Shown here: positions 1 to 10,729 of the stretch, in pieces
Layout of the letters: every line of letters begins with the position of its first letter
How positions within the stretch are numbered: position 1 is the first letter of the stretch
Assembly: GCA_026874595.1 (NCBI GenBank)
Contig: CM049311.1
Location: 57,248,453-57,312,452, forward strand
DNA from: Sipunculus nudus
Taxonomy: Eukaryota > Annelida > Sipuncula > Golfingiida > Sipunculidae
DNA length: 64,000 nucleotides
Direction of reading: 5' to 3'
Translations under genes and position numbers: made by a program
The notes under the pieces: generated by a model
What the model was told of the DNA's origin: nothing
Database searches by the model: none
Seen by the model: only the letters and a program-made list of their open reading frames with translations

Positions 1-57
1 ATCCCCAATGGTAGACTTCACAACCTGAAAGAAAAAACTCTGCGCTATAGGTTCCAG

Positions 58-771
58 ATGGTACATGTGCCCAGAGCTAAACATCGTGCTGCTGACACGG
101 TGTCACGTCACCCAACAGGTGAACCGAAACACATGGTGTTAACAGATGACATTGCTTCAGTTTGCCTGGATGACAACTGCATAGACTTTCTTGACATCCC
201 AAAGCTACACCACATTAGTGATGGAAGACCAGAAAAGTGCGATATACCAGATGACGGTACAGCCGAATATGTCCTTTACTCCTCAGCGGTGTCATTCATC
301 GGTTCACTGCCGTGTGTCACTTGGGACATGATTAAAACTACTACGACAGGTGATAAGGACATGTTTCAATTGGTAGAGCTGATTGAATCCAGCATGCCTG
401 ACACCCGCAATAGCTTACCCGATTCATTGCGAGAGTACCTCCAGTTTCGTGACCACTTATCCACTGTTTATGGTGTTGTTATATACAAAGACAGAGTAGT
501 GGTTCCTCCTTCCCTCAGGCAACATGTTCTCACCGCACTCCATTCAGCACACCAGGGTGTGTCATCCATGATGTCCAGAGCAGAGTCCTCCATTTTCTGG
601 CCAGGTATCACGACTGATATCATAAACCTTAGAAGCAATTGCAACCACTGCAACCGAATGGCCCCTTCCCAGCCAAACCTCCACCTACTTCTCTGGTTTC
701 TCCACTCTACCCATTCCAGTGCGTATGTGCAGATTTCTTCCATTACAAAGGCAGCCACTACTTGCTCATAG
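58..771 (+). pseudogene. pol fragment: RNase H tail and integrase zinc finger
   Basis: An open frame of 237 codons that continues left of its first ATG, so that ATG is internal. The first 20 residues match the end of a retroelement RNase H. After a variable linker comes an HHCC finger: H162 and H165, then C195 and C198, followed by the MAPSQP-type linker that normally leads into the integrase core. The integrase continues in another frame from about 690, so a frameshift lies between roughly 655 and 700. The last 30 residues of this frame are out-of-frame sequence. Confidence 0.85.
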
Positions 772-1226
772 TAGACAGATACTCCAATTGGCCCATCGTC
801 GAGAAAGCCTCAGGTGGAGCCTCAGGCCTCATTGACAGTCTACGTCGCACATTTGTTACCTTTGGAATTTCGGATGAATTGTCCTCAGACGGTGGCCCTG
901 AATTTACGTCAACAGCTACCAGAGATTTTCTGAAAACATGGGGTGTGCATCATAGACTCTCCTCTGTGGCTCTTCCGCACAGCAATTGCAGAGCGGAGGT
1001 AGGTGTCAAAACAATAAAGAGATTGATTACCAATAACACTGGACCCAACGGTGAACTTGACACTGACTCCTTCCAACGCGCCATCCTACAATACAGGAAC
1101 ACCCCAGACAGAGACACCAAATTGTCTCCTGCAATGTGTGTCTTTGGTCGATCCATCAGGGATTTCGTACCCATTGTTCCCGGTCACTACCAGCCTCACC
1201 AACATGGAGCAATACTCTTGCGTTAA
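639..1226 (+). pseudogene. pol fragment: integrase catalytic core (DDE)
   Basis: Retroviral-type integrase core, the enzyme that inserts the cDNA copy into the host genome. Counting from the first ATG of this frame, the acidic triad is D32 (in a CADFF context), D84 (SSDGGPEF) and E120 (AEVGVK). There are 35 residues between the last two, the standard D,D(35)E spacing. The triad itself looks intact. The frame is joined neither to the finger upstream nor to the C-terminal tail, which moves to another frame near 1200, so the element is dead as read. Confidence 0.88.
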
Positions 1227-1555
1227 GAGAGGCTGCCCTACGGAATCGACATATGAAAACTGCTGAACGGCTTGCTGAGCACACAAAGCACCTACCACTA
1301 CTCCGTGTAGGGGACTTGGTTAGAATCCAGAACCAAACTGGTCCCCATCCATTGAAATGGGACAAAAGCGGATGTGTCGTTGAAGTGCGCCAGATCGACC
1401 AATATGTGGTGCGTGTTGATGGATCTGGCCGGGTGACTGTTCGCAATCGAAAATTCTTACGCAAGTACACACCCATATATTCACCAAACAATCGATTGAA
1501 TCTGATCTACGACATCTTCCAAGGACAGTCGACCCTTTGCCTACTTGGCCTTTGA
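1136..1555 (+). pseudogene. pol fragment: integrase C-terminal tail
   Basis: From about residue 23 this frame reads a basic helix (ALRNRHMKTAERLAEHTK) and then a small beta-rich segment (LRVGDLVRIQNQTGPHP). That is the usual C-terminal DNA-binding part of Ty3/gypsy integrases and of the related pao and mag groups. It continues the integrase after a second frameshift near 1200. The final stretch after about 1500 is not recognisable. Confidence 0.75.
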
Positions 1556-1689
1556 TCAGTCCACTGGCCCCCAAGTTGACGTCAACCTCTGCTCCACCAG
1601 TGACAGTGCCTCAACATGATGATGAAGGGGCCTGTCAGGCTCCGTCTGACATCAGGCATTAGCCTCCAAAAGATGAACTTGTTCAGCAG

Positions 1690-1980
1690 GTGCATCCTTC
1701 ACCCACACCTGCACCTATGGCAATGTCTGTGCCTAGGGTAACTACAAAGGTAGCTCTACCACCGACACCTGTTACTCCCCGGCTTCAGCCGTCGTCAGGC
1801 TCCCCGTTCACTTCTCCAGCAGTGTTACACCACCCATCTGACCCCTCGCAAGAACCTACCTCCACCAGCACATCACCTAGACGCTCAAACCGCCAAAGGG
1901 TTGCACCGCCTTGGCTTGATGATTATGTTCATTCTATGGGGCAGAATAATCCCCAGGCTCGAGGGCAGTCTACCCCGTGA
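1690..1980 (+). pseudogene. Pro/Ser/Thr-rich C-terminal tail of the retroelement
   Basis: A 96-codon open frame rich in proline, threonine and serine. It ends with a SPRRSNRQRVAPPWLDDYV-type motif (RRSxRxRxPPxWLxDY), common as the last part of retrotransposon polyproteins. Downstream there is no further coding sequence. It probably belonged to the same pol product. Confidence 0.6.
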
Positions 1981-2098
1981 AGGCCTATCTTGTGTTCGGT
2001 TCATCCTGGTCTCTACTCTCCATGGATATACCATCGGCGTATAATTCCCTTATCAGCCATTGTTTACCCTTATTGCATCCTGAGTGTACCAATGACTC

Positions 2099-2340
2099 GG
2101 GGGGGGGGGGGGGGGGATAGAGGATTACCTGCAGAACTGATCTTACATATAAGTAGTTATTCATATTAAGTATAAGCGAACACTGTTGATTAACATTTAA
2201 ATTTCAATCAATTCTATCATTGTGTCTTTCAGATCTCCATCATTTCTTATGTCGAATAAAGATGTCTGAAAACAGTAGTTTCCCTGCTCATTTAATTATG
2301 CTCACAGTACTGTGATGTGGCAATTTTTGGGGTATTAAAC
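2099..2340 (+). repeat. possible polypurine tract and 3' LTR
   Basis: A run of 18 G (2099-2116) followed by GATAGAGGA resembles a polypurine tract just after the coding part of a retroelement. The next 220 bases hold a TATA-like ATATAAG (about 2148) and an AATAAA signal (about 2255), the parts expected in an LTR. The 5' LTR is outside the window, so the ends cannot be confirmed by comparison. Confidence 0.35.
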
Positions 2341-2344
2341 GGCA

Positions 2345-2700
2345 CGAAAACAAGTTAAGAATAACAGGTGGCGCCATCAGTTTTTGGAACATGTCAAACA
2401 TATCCATGATCTTCCATCAACTTGATTTTGGGATCAATTCACGCAAGATTTCTTGAGATATTTAAGAATTTGTGTGATTTTCCCCAAAATTGGACCTATT
2501 CAAGGTCAAGGACACTCTCCTAGTAAAGGTCATGACCTCATTTTAAATAGGCGTTATCCTCTCACCCATATCTATACATATACCAAGTTGGTAAAGATCC
2601 GTGAAATATTGTTTGAGTTATCAGGCCAACAAGATTTATATGCGGCAGCGGCGGGAACGGTATGAAAACATAGTATCCCCCGACTTTGTCTGGGGATACA
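2345..2700 (+). repeat. fragment of a hairpin-ended tandem-repeat element
   Basis: This stretch contains GGTGGCGCCA at 2367-2376 and ends in a hairpin at 2673-2699 (GTATCCCC...GGGGATAC, one mismatch). The pre-hairpin sequence (GCGGCAGCGGCGGGAACGG, then AAAACATAGTAT) matches in layout the end of the element at 9037-9945. It is probably a truncated relative with a single unit left. Confidence 0.55.
2673..2699. repeat. terminal hairpin
   Basis: Near-perfect inverted repeat: GTATCCCCCGAC is followed by TT and then TGTCTGGGGATAC. It closes the repeat fragment to its left. Confidence 0.7.
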
Positions 2701-2740
2701 ATAATTATTTAAGGGTGCTCACCAGATGTCCACCTCACGC

Positions 2741-3252
2741 CACCCCCCCCCCCCCCCCCCCCCCCACCCCCTTACAGTACCAGGTTTTTGGTTGACATTG
2801 AAATGGGGGTTTCTCAGGAGCCACAATCTGCCTGGATTTTAAATAAACATTTTGTAGGTCTACTATAGTTGATACATGCGCCCGACTGTCACCAAGACCC
2901 ATCCCTATATCTCAGCATAAGTTAACTACGTCAGCTAACAACTGACCCATGGGTCATGACGCTAAGTTGACTGACATGGTGACAATATATCTTGCACAGG
3001 AAACTAATTAAGATAATATAGGTGGCATTATCATTCATGCATATTAGCTTAAGTTCATCAAGGCCCATTAGCACACCAAATTTGATGACAATCCAACCAG
3101 CCTTTCCGGAGGAACCTGGCAATTTGTGTGTATTTTTCATTACCTCAAACATACCCCAAAACTCTGAGAATATAGGTCACAGTGACCCATTTTCAGGTTT
3201 TGAGGGGAGAACTTTTTGAGGAACTCTCAGAATGCCAAGTAGCCGTGACAAA
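2741..3252. other. repeat-derived sequence, no gene
   Basis: Begins with a poly-C run (2742-2765). The rest is low-complexity repeat debris with phrases that recur elsewhere in the window (CACACCAAATTTGATGACAATCC, ATATAGGTCACAGTGACCC). I see no coding sequence. Confidence 0.4.
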
Positions 3253-3285
3253 CACGACTCAGTTAGGGCCCCCTACTGAGTCGTG
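3253..3285. repeat. strong hairpin
   Basis: CACGACTCAG at 3253-3262 pairs perfectly with CTGAGTCGTG at 3276-3285. The loop itself can pair (TTAGGG with CCCCTA). It probably marks another repeat-element end. Confidence 0.65.
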
Positions 3286-3654
3286 ACACAAGCTAAATTT
3301 AGAACCGCCCTGCAAGTCCACGCCACGCTTTATAACCGTATCTCCGCATACAGACAGCACGCAGACGGCAAGCAGAAATCCCCCATACATGCAGAACTAT
3401 ATATATATTGGGTTATTGGGGAATATTTCACACACATGGTAGGTGTCGTTGGAGAGATAAGAAACTTATTAAAAGGTCTAGTGGGTTTATTTGAAGTGAC
3501 ACGACACTTGAAAGCAATGAGGCGTTGTCAAAAATGACGAAAATATTTGCATCCTCATGGGGCCTTATAATGTGATCCTCAGAGTTAGATGTCCAGACAC
3601 TCTGGCAAGCCAGTAATCTGGCCATAATGTCAGAGGGCCGATCTGGCGCTAGAT

Positions 3655-5345
3655 GCCAAGTGAGAAGATTCTTGGTCCAATCGTTATGATTTGTACCCTA
3701 CTTTGGTATCAAATTTTCAAATATTCTGAGGTGTGCTTATAAGCCCCATTGCTCATAGAATATGGGTAACAGAGACCTAATTTCATGTTTCCAAGGAGAC
3801 TTTTCATGGACCTCTATGGATTTTAAGTTAGAAGATTCTAGGTCCAGTGGTTATAATTTGTGCCCTGCTTTGGTATCAAATTTGAAATTATGTTAGGGGT
3901 GCTTATAAGCCCCATAATTACTCAGAGAATATGGGTAACAGAGACCTAATTTCAGGTTTCCAAGGATATTTTTTATTGAAGTCCCTGCCCTTTTAACAGA
4001 CCATTGCATCTTTGAAGGTCTCAAAAACTGAAAAAATGCATAAAAATTGGTAAAAATCCAAGTGGCGCCACCAGTCTGCAAGAACTGATAAAACTCCATG
4101 ATGAATATGCATGCCAAGGATCATAGCAATCCTTGCACAATTTGTTGAGATACTAGAGCTTTTGTATCAAATTTTAAGATATATTCTTGGGGGGTCCACT
4201 GAGCCCCATAGCTCAGAGCATATAGTTATAACTGAGACCTAATTTCAGGTTTCCGAGGAGATATTTTTATTGACCTCCCAGCATGTCAAGATAGAAGATT
4301 CTACGTCCAATGGTTACCCTTTGTGCCCTGATAACAGATGACTGCATCTTTTAAAGTCTCAAAAATAGAGAAAAAAAATCATAAAAATTCGAAAAAATAC
4401 ACCAGTCAGCAGGAATTAATGAAACACTCCATGATGAATATGCACGCAGAGAATCATGGCAATCAATGAACCATTTGTTGAGATACTAGAGCTTTTGTAT
4501 CAACATTTTAGTTGTTCTTGGGCGTACTTCAAAGCACTATAGCTAGAAGAATATGGGTAACAGAGTCCTTATTCCAGGTTTCAAAGAAGACTTTTAATGG
4601 GCCTCCCTGCATGTCAAGACAGAAGTTTCTAGGTCCAGTGGTTACATTATGTGCCCTGTTAACATATGACAACATCTCTTAAGGTCTCAAAAATTGAGAA
4701 AAAAAATTGTAAAAAATAAAAAAAAAATAAGGTGGCGTCACTTGTCTGCAAAAACTGATGAATCACTCCATGATCAATATCCATGCAAAGAATCATGGTG
4801 ATCAATCCAATAGTTGTTCAGATACTTTAGCCTTTGTATCAAATTTTCCATTATTCTGGGGGGTACTTTAGAGCCCCATAGCTCGAAGAATATGGGTAAC
4901 AGAGACTTTATTCCAGGTTTCCACAGAGACTTTTCATGGGCCTCCCTGCATTTTATGGGAGAAGATCCTAGGTCAAGTCCTTAGGATTTGTGCCCTGTTA
5001 ACAGATGACCACATCTCAAGGTCTCAAAAATAGAGAAAAAAATTTGTAAAAATCGAAAATAATACGGGTGGCGCCACCAGACTTAGAGTGATGAAACATT
5101 CCATGACCAATATCCATGCAAAAAATCATTGTTATCAATGCATTAGTTGTTCAGATACTTGAGCTTTTGTATCAAATTTTCCATTATTCTGGGGGGTACT
5201 TCGGAGCCCCATAGCTCAAAGAATATGGGTAACAGAGACCTAATTCCAGGATTTCAAGGAGAATTTTCATGGACCTCCTTGGATGTCAAGTAAGAAGATT
5301 TCAGGTCCAGCAGTTACGATTTGTGCCCTGTTAACGGACAGACAG
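3655..5345 (-). repeat. family A tandem array, period about 336 bp
   Basis: The phrase ATGGGTAACAGAGACCTAAT recurs near 3763, 3930, 4216, 4552, 4888 and 5225, giving full periods of 336-337 bp in the last four units. Other landmarks repeat at the same spacing: GTATCAAATTTT, the GGTCCAGTGGTTA region, TGTGCCCTGTTAACAG and a GGTGGCGCCACC-type palindrome (4061, 4731, 5067). The same family lies in the opposite orientation at 39762-40800 and 54780-56440. Short open frames here are shadows. Confidence 0.9.
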
Positions 5346-5423
5346 CGGGACGGCCGGATGGCCGGACGGACGACGGACAAAGGGTGATCTCTATAGATCA
5401 GATGACTAACAGTCAGCTGAGCT
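5336..5423 (-). repeat. (ACGG)n-like run and terminal hairpin of family A
   Basis: A stretch rich in GGAC, CGG and GACGGAC (5336-5380) leads to GGTGATCTCTATAG and then a hairpin with arms 5395-5407 and 5411-5423 (11 of 13 pairs, loop AAC). The copy at 39762-39840 has the same order in reverse. Hairpin, tetranucleotide run and tandem units together match the layout of bivalve 'pearl'/Helitron-type non-autonomous elements. Confidence 0.7.
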
Positions 5424-6078
5424 AAAAATGGTGTGCATGTAGCAATATATTCATGTAACCCCTTCCTGCCAAGGCCACTACAGCACACATCAAAATGGCA
5501 CCTAGAACTCTCAAATGTGTAGATACTTTGCTCCGAGGTCAAATATAATGCATATTCATTTTCAGATCTAAAGATTCCCATTTACCAATAGCAAACCCTC
5601 TCTGTAGTCAAAGATTAAAACTTTAGTAAAGATCCTAAAAACTGAGCAAAATATAACCTTTAAATGTTATTGGTGGACCTCAAAGAGTACTCTTCTACTA
5701 CAAGGGCATTCAATGCAAAACCTCTTCCACCGGCTCACCACTGGGCATTGCGTAGCGCCACTGTGTCTATGTAAGAGACTAAATAATACAAGTGCCTGCA
5801 TGTATTTATCTTGGAAAGTGATGCCTTACTCCTCAAACCTTGGCAAGAAACCAGTTTTAAATTCAAATGAATGAAAATACAAACTAGATTTAGAAAGAAT
5901 GTACATGATTAACTTTTCAGTGTTCCAGACGACTCTGCAGAACTGGGAGTTTTTAGGGATGCAATATGTAATTTACACAGACTTCGTCAAGAGACCAGAG
6001 GGTCAGGTCTTACTTGGATTCAAATACTGTGCGTGTAGATGATTATTAGTAAGAAACTAGATGTGTCTGAACGACACG
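5424..6078. other. no gene seen
   Basis: AT-rich sequence without a supportable coding region or repeat unit. The 104-codon minus-strand frame that overlaps its left part reads through the family A hairpin and looks accidental. Confidence 0.5.
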
Positions 6079-6702
6079 AATGCCCCCGCCTGGGGCAAAT
6101 TAGAAACATTTGTAAAATTTTGAAAAATTTTTTAAGTTCAGGAGGTGTCGTATGGTCAAAAGTAGGTGAACAAGGGCAAAATGCAAACTCGATCTGTAAC
6201 GGGTCATTATCAAGCAACACACCAAAAAGCATGCCAGTATATGCAGGCATTGTGAAAAAAAGTCCATACATGTGCATTTTCCATAAAAAATTCTGTCTTT
6301 CATGAAATTTTCTATGTTTAGGAGCCTTAAAACAATCAAAAGTAGGTCAACCGGGACGAAACGCGAACTCTATCTGTAACTGTCATTGTCTGCCCACACA
6401 TAAAAAATCAGGGTGGTATCTGCAGGCATTGAGGAAAAAAAGTCAGTACATATGCATTTGTTATGAAAATTTCTATTTTTCATGAAACTTTCTATGTTCA
6501 GGAGCAGTCAAATGGTCAAAAGTAGGTCAACTGGGACAAAACAAGAACTCGATCTGTAACTGGTCATTATCTGCCTACACACCAAAAATCAAGCCAATAT
6601 CTGCAGGCATTGCAAAAAAAAGTCCGTACAACTGTTTTATTCCGGAAGGACGGACATGGGTAAAACTATATGCCCCGGCCACTTTGTGGCGGGGGCATAA
6701 AA
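6079..6702 (+). repeat. 180-bp tandem-repeat element with terminal hairpin
   Basis: The phrase TCAAAAGTAGGT recurs at 6154, 6334 and 6514, exactly 180 bp apart. Each unit carries TCTGTAAC, CACACCAAAAA, TGCAGGCATTG and TTTTCATGAAA. The left edge has TGCCCCCGCCTGGGGCA. The right edge is a hairpin, arms 6669-6682 and 6686-6699 (13 of 14 pairs). The open frames on both strands in this block are repeat-derived. Confidence 0.8.
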
Positions 6703-6795
6703 AAAAACATCTCAACTGTTATTAAAAATTGGATGTGGGCAAAAAAAAAATGCCTCAACATTTTATGCCAACAGCACTTGTTGATCTTGATTAAG

Positions 6796-8856
6796 TACCG
6801 TAAAATCTCCACTTAAAACCGCACTTCCGATTAAAACCGCACCCAGACTTCGCCGAAATTCCTGGTGAGACACCGCGAGGGGCTCAAATACTAAAAACCC
6901 CCCTTTAAAACCGCACCAACTTTCGCTACGGAATGATTTGACAAAAGACAAAATCAAGCTATCATCTAAAAATGAACACGCGTAGGTTGCGGCTCGGCCA
7001 TTCCTGTCCACTTTAAAATTCCTTGGGCATTTTATTTAAACACATCATAAGACTTTTTTTGCAGGGTCACTCAAGCAAGTTTGGGAAGACGCAAGGGCCG
7101 GTGAACCTCTGCCTGTTTATACAGATTTTATATTCCGTGCCGTATTCTTGTTTGCTACTGATTTGACATTATATTTTGGGAAAAATATTCTGCTTATCCA
7201 TTTCAAGTCACTGTATATCTTAATTCAAAAAGTAATATTTTGAGTCTTAATTTTTGATGAAAATTTCCATTTTCTGGAATTACTCGGAAGATTCAAATCA
7301 TTTTCATACCGGTTACTTCGGTATTATCATCGTCACATCGAACGTTGACATCGCTCCATGTTACAATTTGCTGGTTCGTTTGAAAACATCGCTGGTCACC
7401 TTAACTAAATATCAAGGTAACTGAAGTTACCTTGTCGAGATACGCACGTATAGGAAACATGACGCTTGAAAACGGACGATTTTAAGGTAAAATTAAAGTG
7501 GCCAGTCGGGGTAAGCAAGTTTTTTTCCTGAAGAAAGTTTCCGTGTGGGGAGCCATTTTGTCAAGGCAGTGTTCGCGCAAGGCACGCTGGGACGAAATAG
7601 GTGGCTGTTCTGTTAAAATACCACCCACCGCGTACAGCCGTTCAAAATATTCTTAGCAGAATACCGGGGCGTTTCAGCACATGGCGGCACTCAAACTTAA
7701 TTTTAAAACGATCGTCTGCCATTGTGTGACTCTTTGCGATGTCAGCTTTTTATTTACCTTACGTTTTAAACAAATAATCATTCCTAAATAATGCCGCAAA
7801 CGGGTTTATAGTAGGCTTTTATTTCAATTTTGCTTGACCATGCCCAACGATGTGGGCCGCTGTTAGCCCTAGCACCCGTCCTCTCTTACTACGCTACGCT
7901 GTGCGAGAGCCCTAGAAGATAATTTGAGGAAACTGGAGACATTCCACATGACAATTAAATTCTTATATTTCGTCTGAAAATGTCGTATTCGTTAAGAAAT
8001 AAAGATATTCTTATCAAATACGCATATAACATTCCACTTAGACAGTGTTTGTCCACTTTAAATCTTGATTAGAAGAATATGTATTATCCTAATAAACGGT
8101 GATACACGGGAACGATGTCTGCTCTGGGTTTTCCCTCCAGCCACGGCTGGCCGGCAGCCGCCTGTGTAACCAGTGGTAACGGGCCTTGTTGGCTCAGCGA
8201 GCAAAGGTCACGCAGTTCATTGTTTCAGATTCTGAGACAGTTTCAAGCGCAAGGATTGCAAAGTTTTAAAAGTGAGTCTTGTTTACATACTAAAACATAA
8301 TATTTAGCTGAGTTTCGTGGTCATTCGAATAAAGTACTATATCTCCCTTAGATTACTCAAAGTTTCCTTGTCATAAACGCACTATTTGATTTTACACGAT
8401 TTGTTTCCGACAAGGGTTTGAAGTTCTCCAGTTTACTCTGAAGCTTTATATGCGGCGGTATCCTGGGTCCTGGATACCGTCGCATTATTGCAGTTAGGCC
8501 GCTGTGTGTTACAGCAGGGTTGTTGTAAACGTATTATTTGGTAACAGTTACCTAGATTTTATAACAAGTTATATATCACACGAAAACTTATCAGCAATAT
8601 TTTAATTTATAAACAACAAATAACCGTAAATAATACATTTACACACGGCTCCCATGCATGCGAGACTGCTGCTAAGAAAGGCCTTTGAAAGTTGCAATAT
8701 TATCGCTCACTCGCCGGCCCAAAAACGATGACTGTCAGGAAGATATTCAGGAAACCCTTCTAGTATAAACCGCACAGTGCTTTCGGGAAATCAACCTGAT
8801 TTCAAGATTTTGAATTTCTTGATTAAACCGCGGTTTTAAGTGGAGATTTTACGGTA
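6796..8856. mobile_element. non-autonomous DNA transposon with 27-bp TIRs
   Basis: TACCGTAAAATCTCCACTTA plus seven more bases at the left end is repeated exactly, inverted, at the right end (27 of 27). If the outer TA is the target duplication, the TIR is 25 bp and starts CCGTAAAA, which suggests a Tc1/mariner or pogo-type element. Short AAAACCGCAC phrases recur inside each end. No transposase is visible. A second element (7864-8496) is inserted in it. Confidence 0.88.
7864..8496 (+). mobile_element. nested element with 9-bp target duplication, copy 1
   Basis: A 633-bp segment flanked by the direct repeat GGCCGCTGT (7855-7863 and 8497-8505). Nearly the same segment lies at 45043-45648, flanked there by a different 9-mer, GTGATCTCT. 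Each copy starts [T/A]AGCCCTAGCA and ends TGCAG[T/C]TA. A 9-bp duplication is typical of Mutator-like elements, but TIRs are weak. An exon-like frame (8115-8283) ends at a good donor (GTGAGTC); the second copy differs by an indel that breaks it. Confidence 0.85.
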
Positions 8857-9036
8857 GGCAAATCCCTGATATAGTAAAATTCTGCAAATGGTAACATTTG
8901 ATATGCATTAAGAAGTCATTATAAAATCAAATCTTTCAAGTCACATCCATTCAAGTTACCTTGTTTTTCAGACTCTTTGAATGACTGTAAACTGCTGTTT
9001 GAATGAAACTATGACTCTAGCCAGAACCATTAATAA
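8857..9036. other. no gene seen
   Basis: Short AT-rich spacer between two repeat elements. Confidence 0.5.
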
Positions 9037-9945
9037 CTAGAATACGGGAAGTCGACAAGCGACTACGTGTATCCACCAAAATCAGAGTAGGACAGGTTAA
9101 GTGAGGCATGGATTGAGTGGCAAGGGGAAATAGAGTTACATGTGTTACATATTAGAATGGATGTCTGCCACGTAAACATGATTGTAGGTGGCGCCACCTG
9201 TTATTTGAACCAGAAACTATCAAAGATGTATACACATGCAAAATTTCAGGTTGAAAAGTCAAACCACTGCAGAGATATGAGTGATTTTATCCCACAGCAG
9301 ACAAACAGATGGACGTTGTGCAAAAATGGCTGCAGGTGGCGCCACTATTTTTATGTATGTTATAAAGCTATCCAAGGGCTACATTTGTGTAAAATTTTTT
9401 TCCTGATTGGTCGAAAGAGTCAGGAGATATAAGCACGGATGTCTACAGCGTGAACATTAATGTAGGTGGTGCCACCCGTCATAAAATCAAGAAAGCTATG
9501 CGGGATGTATTGGCATACCAAATTTCAGGTAATTTGGTCAAACCACTACAGAGATACGAGTGATTTTAACCCAAGGCAGATGAACAGATGGACGCTGTGC
9601 AAAATGGCTGCAGAAGGTGCCACCATTTTTGTGCATGTTATAAAGCTATCCAAGGGCTACATTTTGTACAAAATTTTTTTCCTGATCGGTCAAACAGTTC
9701 CAATGATATGTAGGTTTATGTTTGGAAACAGATGCACAAATGGACGCTGGGCAGAGAGGAAAGGTCAGAGGTCAAGGTTAATTGGTTAGGCACCAGTTAA
9801 CATGTGACCTTATAATTGTGGCAAGTTTCGGAAAAATCCGTCCAGTAGTCTGAGAGGAGTTCTCGGGAAACGAAGGCCGCGGCTGCGACGGAACCTAGGT
9901 CAAAAACATAGTATTCGCAAAACTTAGTTTTGGCGGATACAATAA
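9037..9945 (+). repeat. family B hairpin-ended repeat element, copy 1
   Basis: Starts CTAGAATACGGGAAGTCGAC and ends in a near-palindrome at 9911-9940 (GTATTCGC...GGCGGATAC). Inside are two or more units with GTAGGTGGCGCCACCTGT (9185), GCAGGTGGCGCCACT (9333) and GTAGGTGGTGCCACC (9463), plus repeated phrases such as CACTGCAGAGATATGAGTGA and GCTATCCAAGGGCTACATTT. An inverted copy lies at 41254-42192. The open frames inside are not genes. Confidence 0.88.
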
Positions 9946-10681
9946 CAGATTCATTTCAATTTACAGATAGTCAAATACTTAATTCTCACTTGGTTCACTA
10001 TTTGTCACATATTGGTATTTGATGTTCCATATTTGAATTTGTGGCTTTGTTGTTGTTATTTATCCTGAGATTTCTTTAGTTGTATAAGTTGTATTTGACT
10101 TCATGAATTGGACCCAAATCAAGATGGTGGTCCACATATATGTACACAGATTTGTAGAGGTCTGTGTAAACACACATACATACATATTTCAAGATAATGA
10201 ACAAGAAATAATGAGCAACACAAGTTTATAAACCACCAACATTTTTTTGCTTCTTATACGAGGCCACAGCTGGGAATGATGCCTGTATGTTGTGTAAAAT
10301 ACATTTAGTTACATCCTTGTGTGGATTTCAATCACAAAGACAATAATTTACATTACATTAAATGTTTGGACCTCCTCTGTTCAGCCCTTTGGACCATCCC
10401 ACCTGACATGGCTGCCTGACCTTGAAAGCAAGGCACCCAAGCCTGATGAGGCATATGATTTGGAGGGAATCCATTTAAATAATAAAACCAAAAATGTATC
10501 CATTGGCGCACTCTGATAGGGTCAATTAAGAATCTCTTTATGAGCTGTGTGATATCATAACAACATGACATGAGAAATACAGTTAAATGTGTCTAGTGGA
10601 TAAGCCCAGACCAGGCATACAAATATTTGTACAGCCAGGTCTTGGCCTGGAAATGTCCCTGTACAGTTCAGTCCATTTTCT
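9946..10681. other. downstream flank of MYCBP, no gene seen
   Basis: AT-rich. The right part (10590-10681) is probably the 3' UTR of the minus-strand MYCBP transcript. It includes a possible hairpin around CCAGACCAGGC / GCCAGGTCTTGG (10608-10648). I see no clear minus-strand polyadenylation hexamer. Confidence 0.4.
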
Positions 10682-10729
10682 TCAGTTTTCTGGAGCTTGC
10701 TCTTCTGTTGCTGGTTCATAATGTGCTAA
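10682..10729 (-). CDS. MYCBP: MYCBP exon 5 (residues 90-104 and stop)
   Basis: Acceptor CTTACAG, then codons for LAHYEPATEEQAPEN and TGA. Human MYCBP ends LAQYEPPQEEKRAE, so this is the true C-terminus. Confidence 0.94.
   Translation of the reverse strand, partial: LAHYEPATEEQAPEN

Larger units (their letters stand above)
1..1980 (+). mobile_element. Ty3/gypsy-like retrotransposon, 3' part of pol, broken
   Basis: The left edge cuts into an LTR-retrotransposon polyprotein. In order, reading plus: the tail of RNase H (a VPRAKHRAADTVSRHP-type ending), a zinc-binding finger, an integrase core, a basic tail with a GDLVRIQ-type segment, and a proline/serine/threonine-rich end. The parts lie in at least three reading frames, so the copy cannot encode one polyprotein. 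This is the usual domain order of Ty3/gypsy elements. Gag, protease and reverse transcriptase would lie to the left, outside the window. Confidence 0.9.

Noticed and set aside
9142-9789. Two similar frames of 96 and 107 codons
   Set aside because: Their similarity to each other comes from the tandem units of family B; they contain the palindrome and no protein motif.
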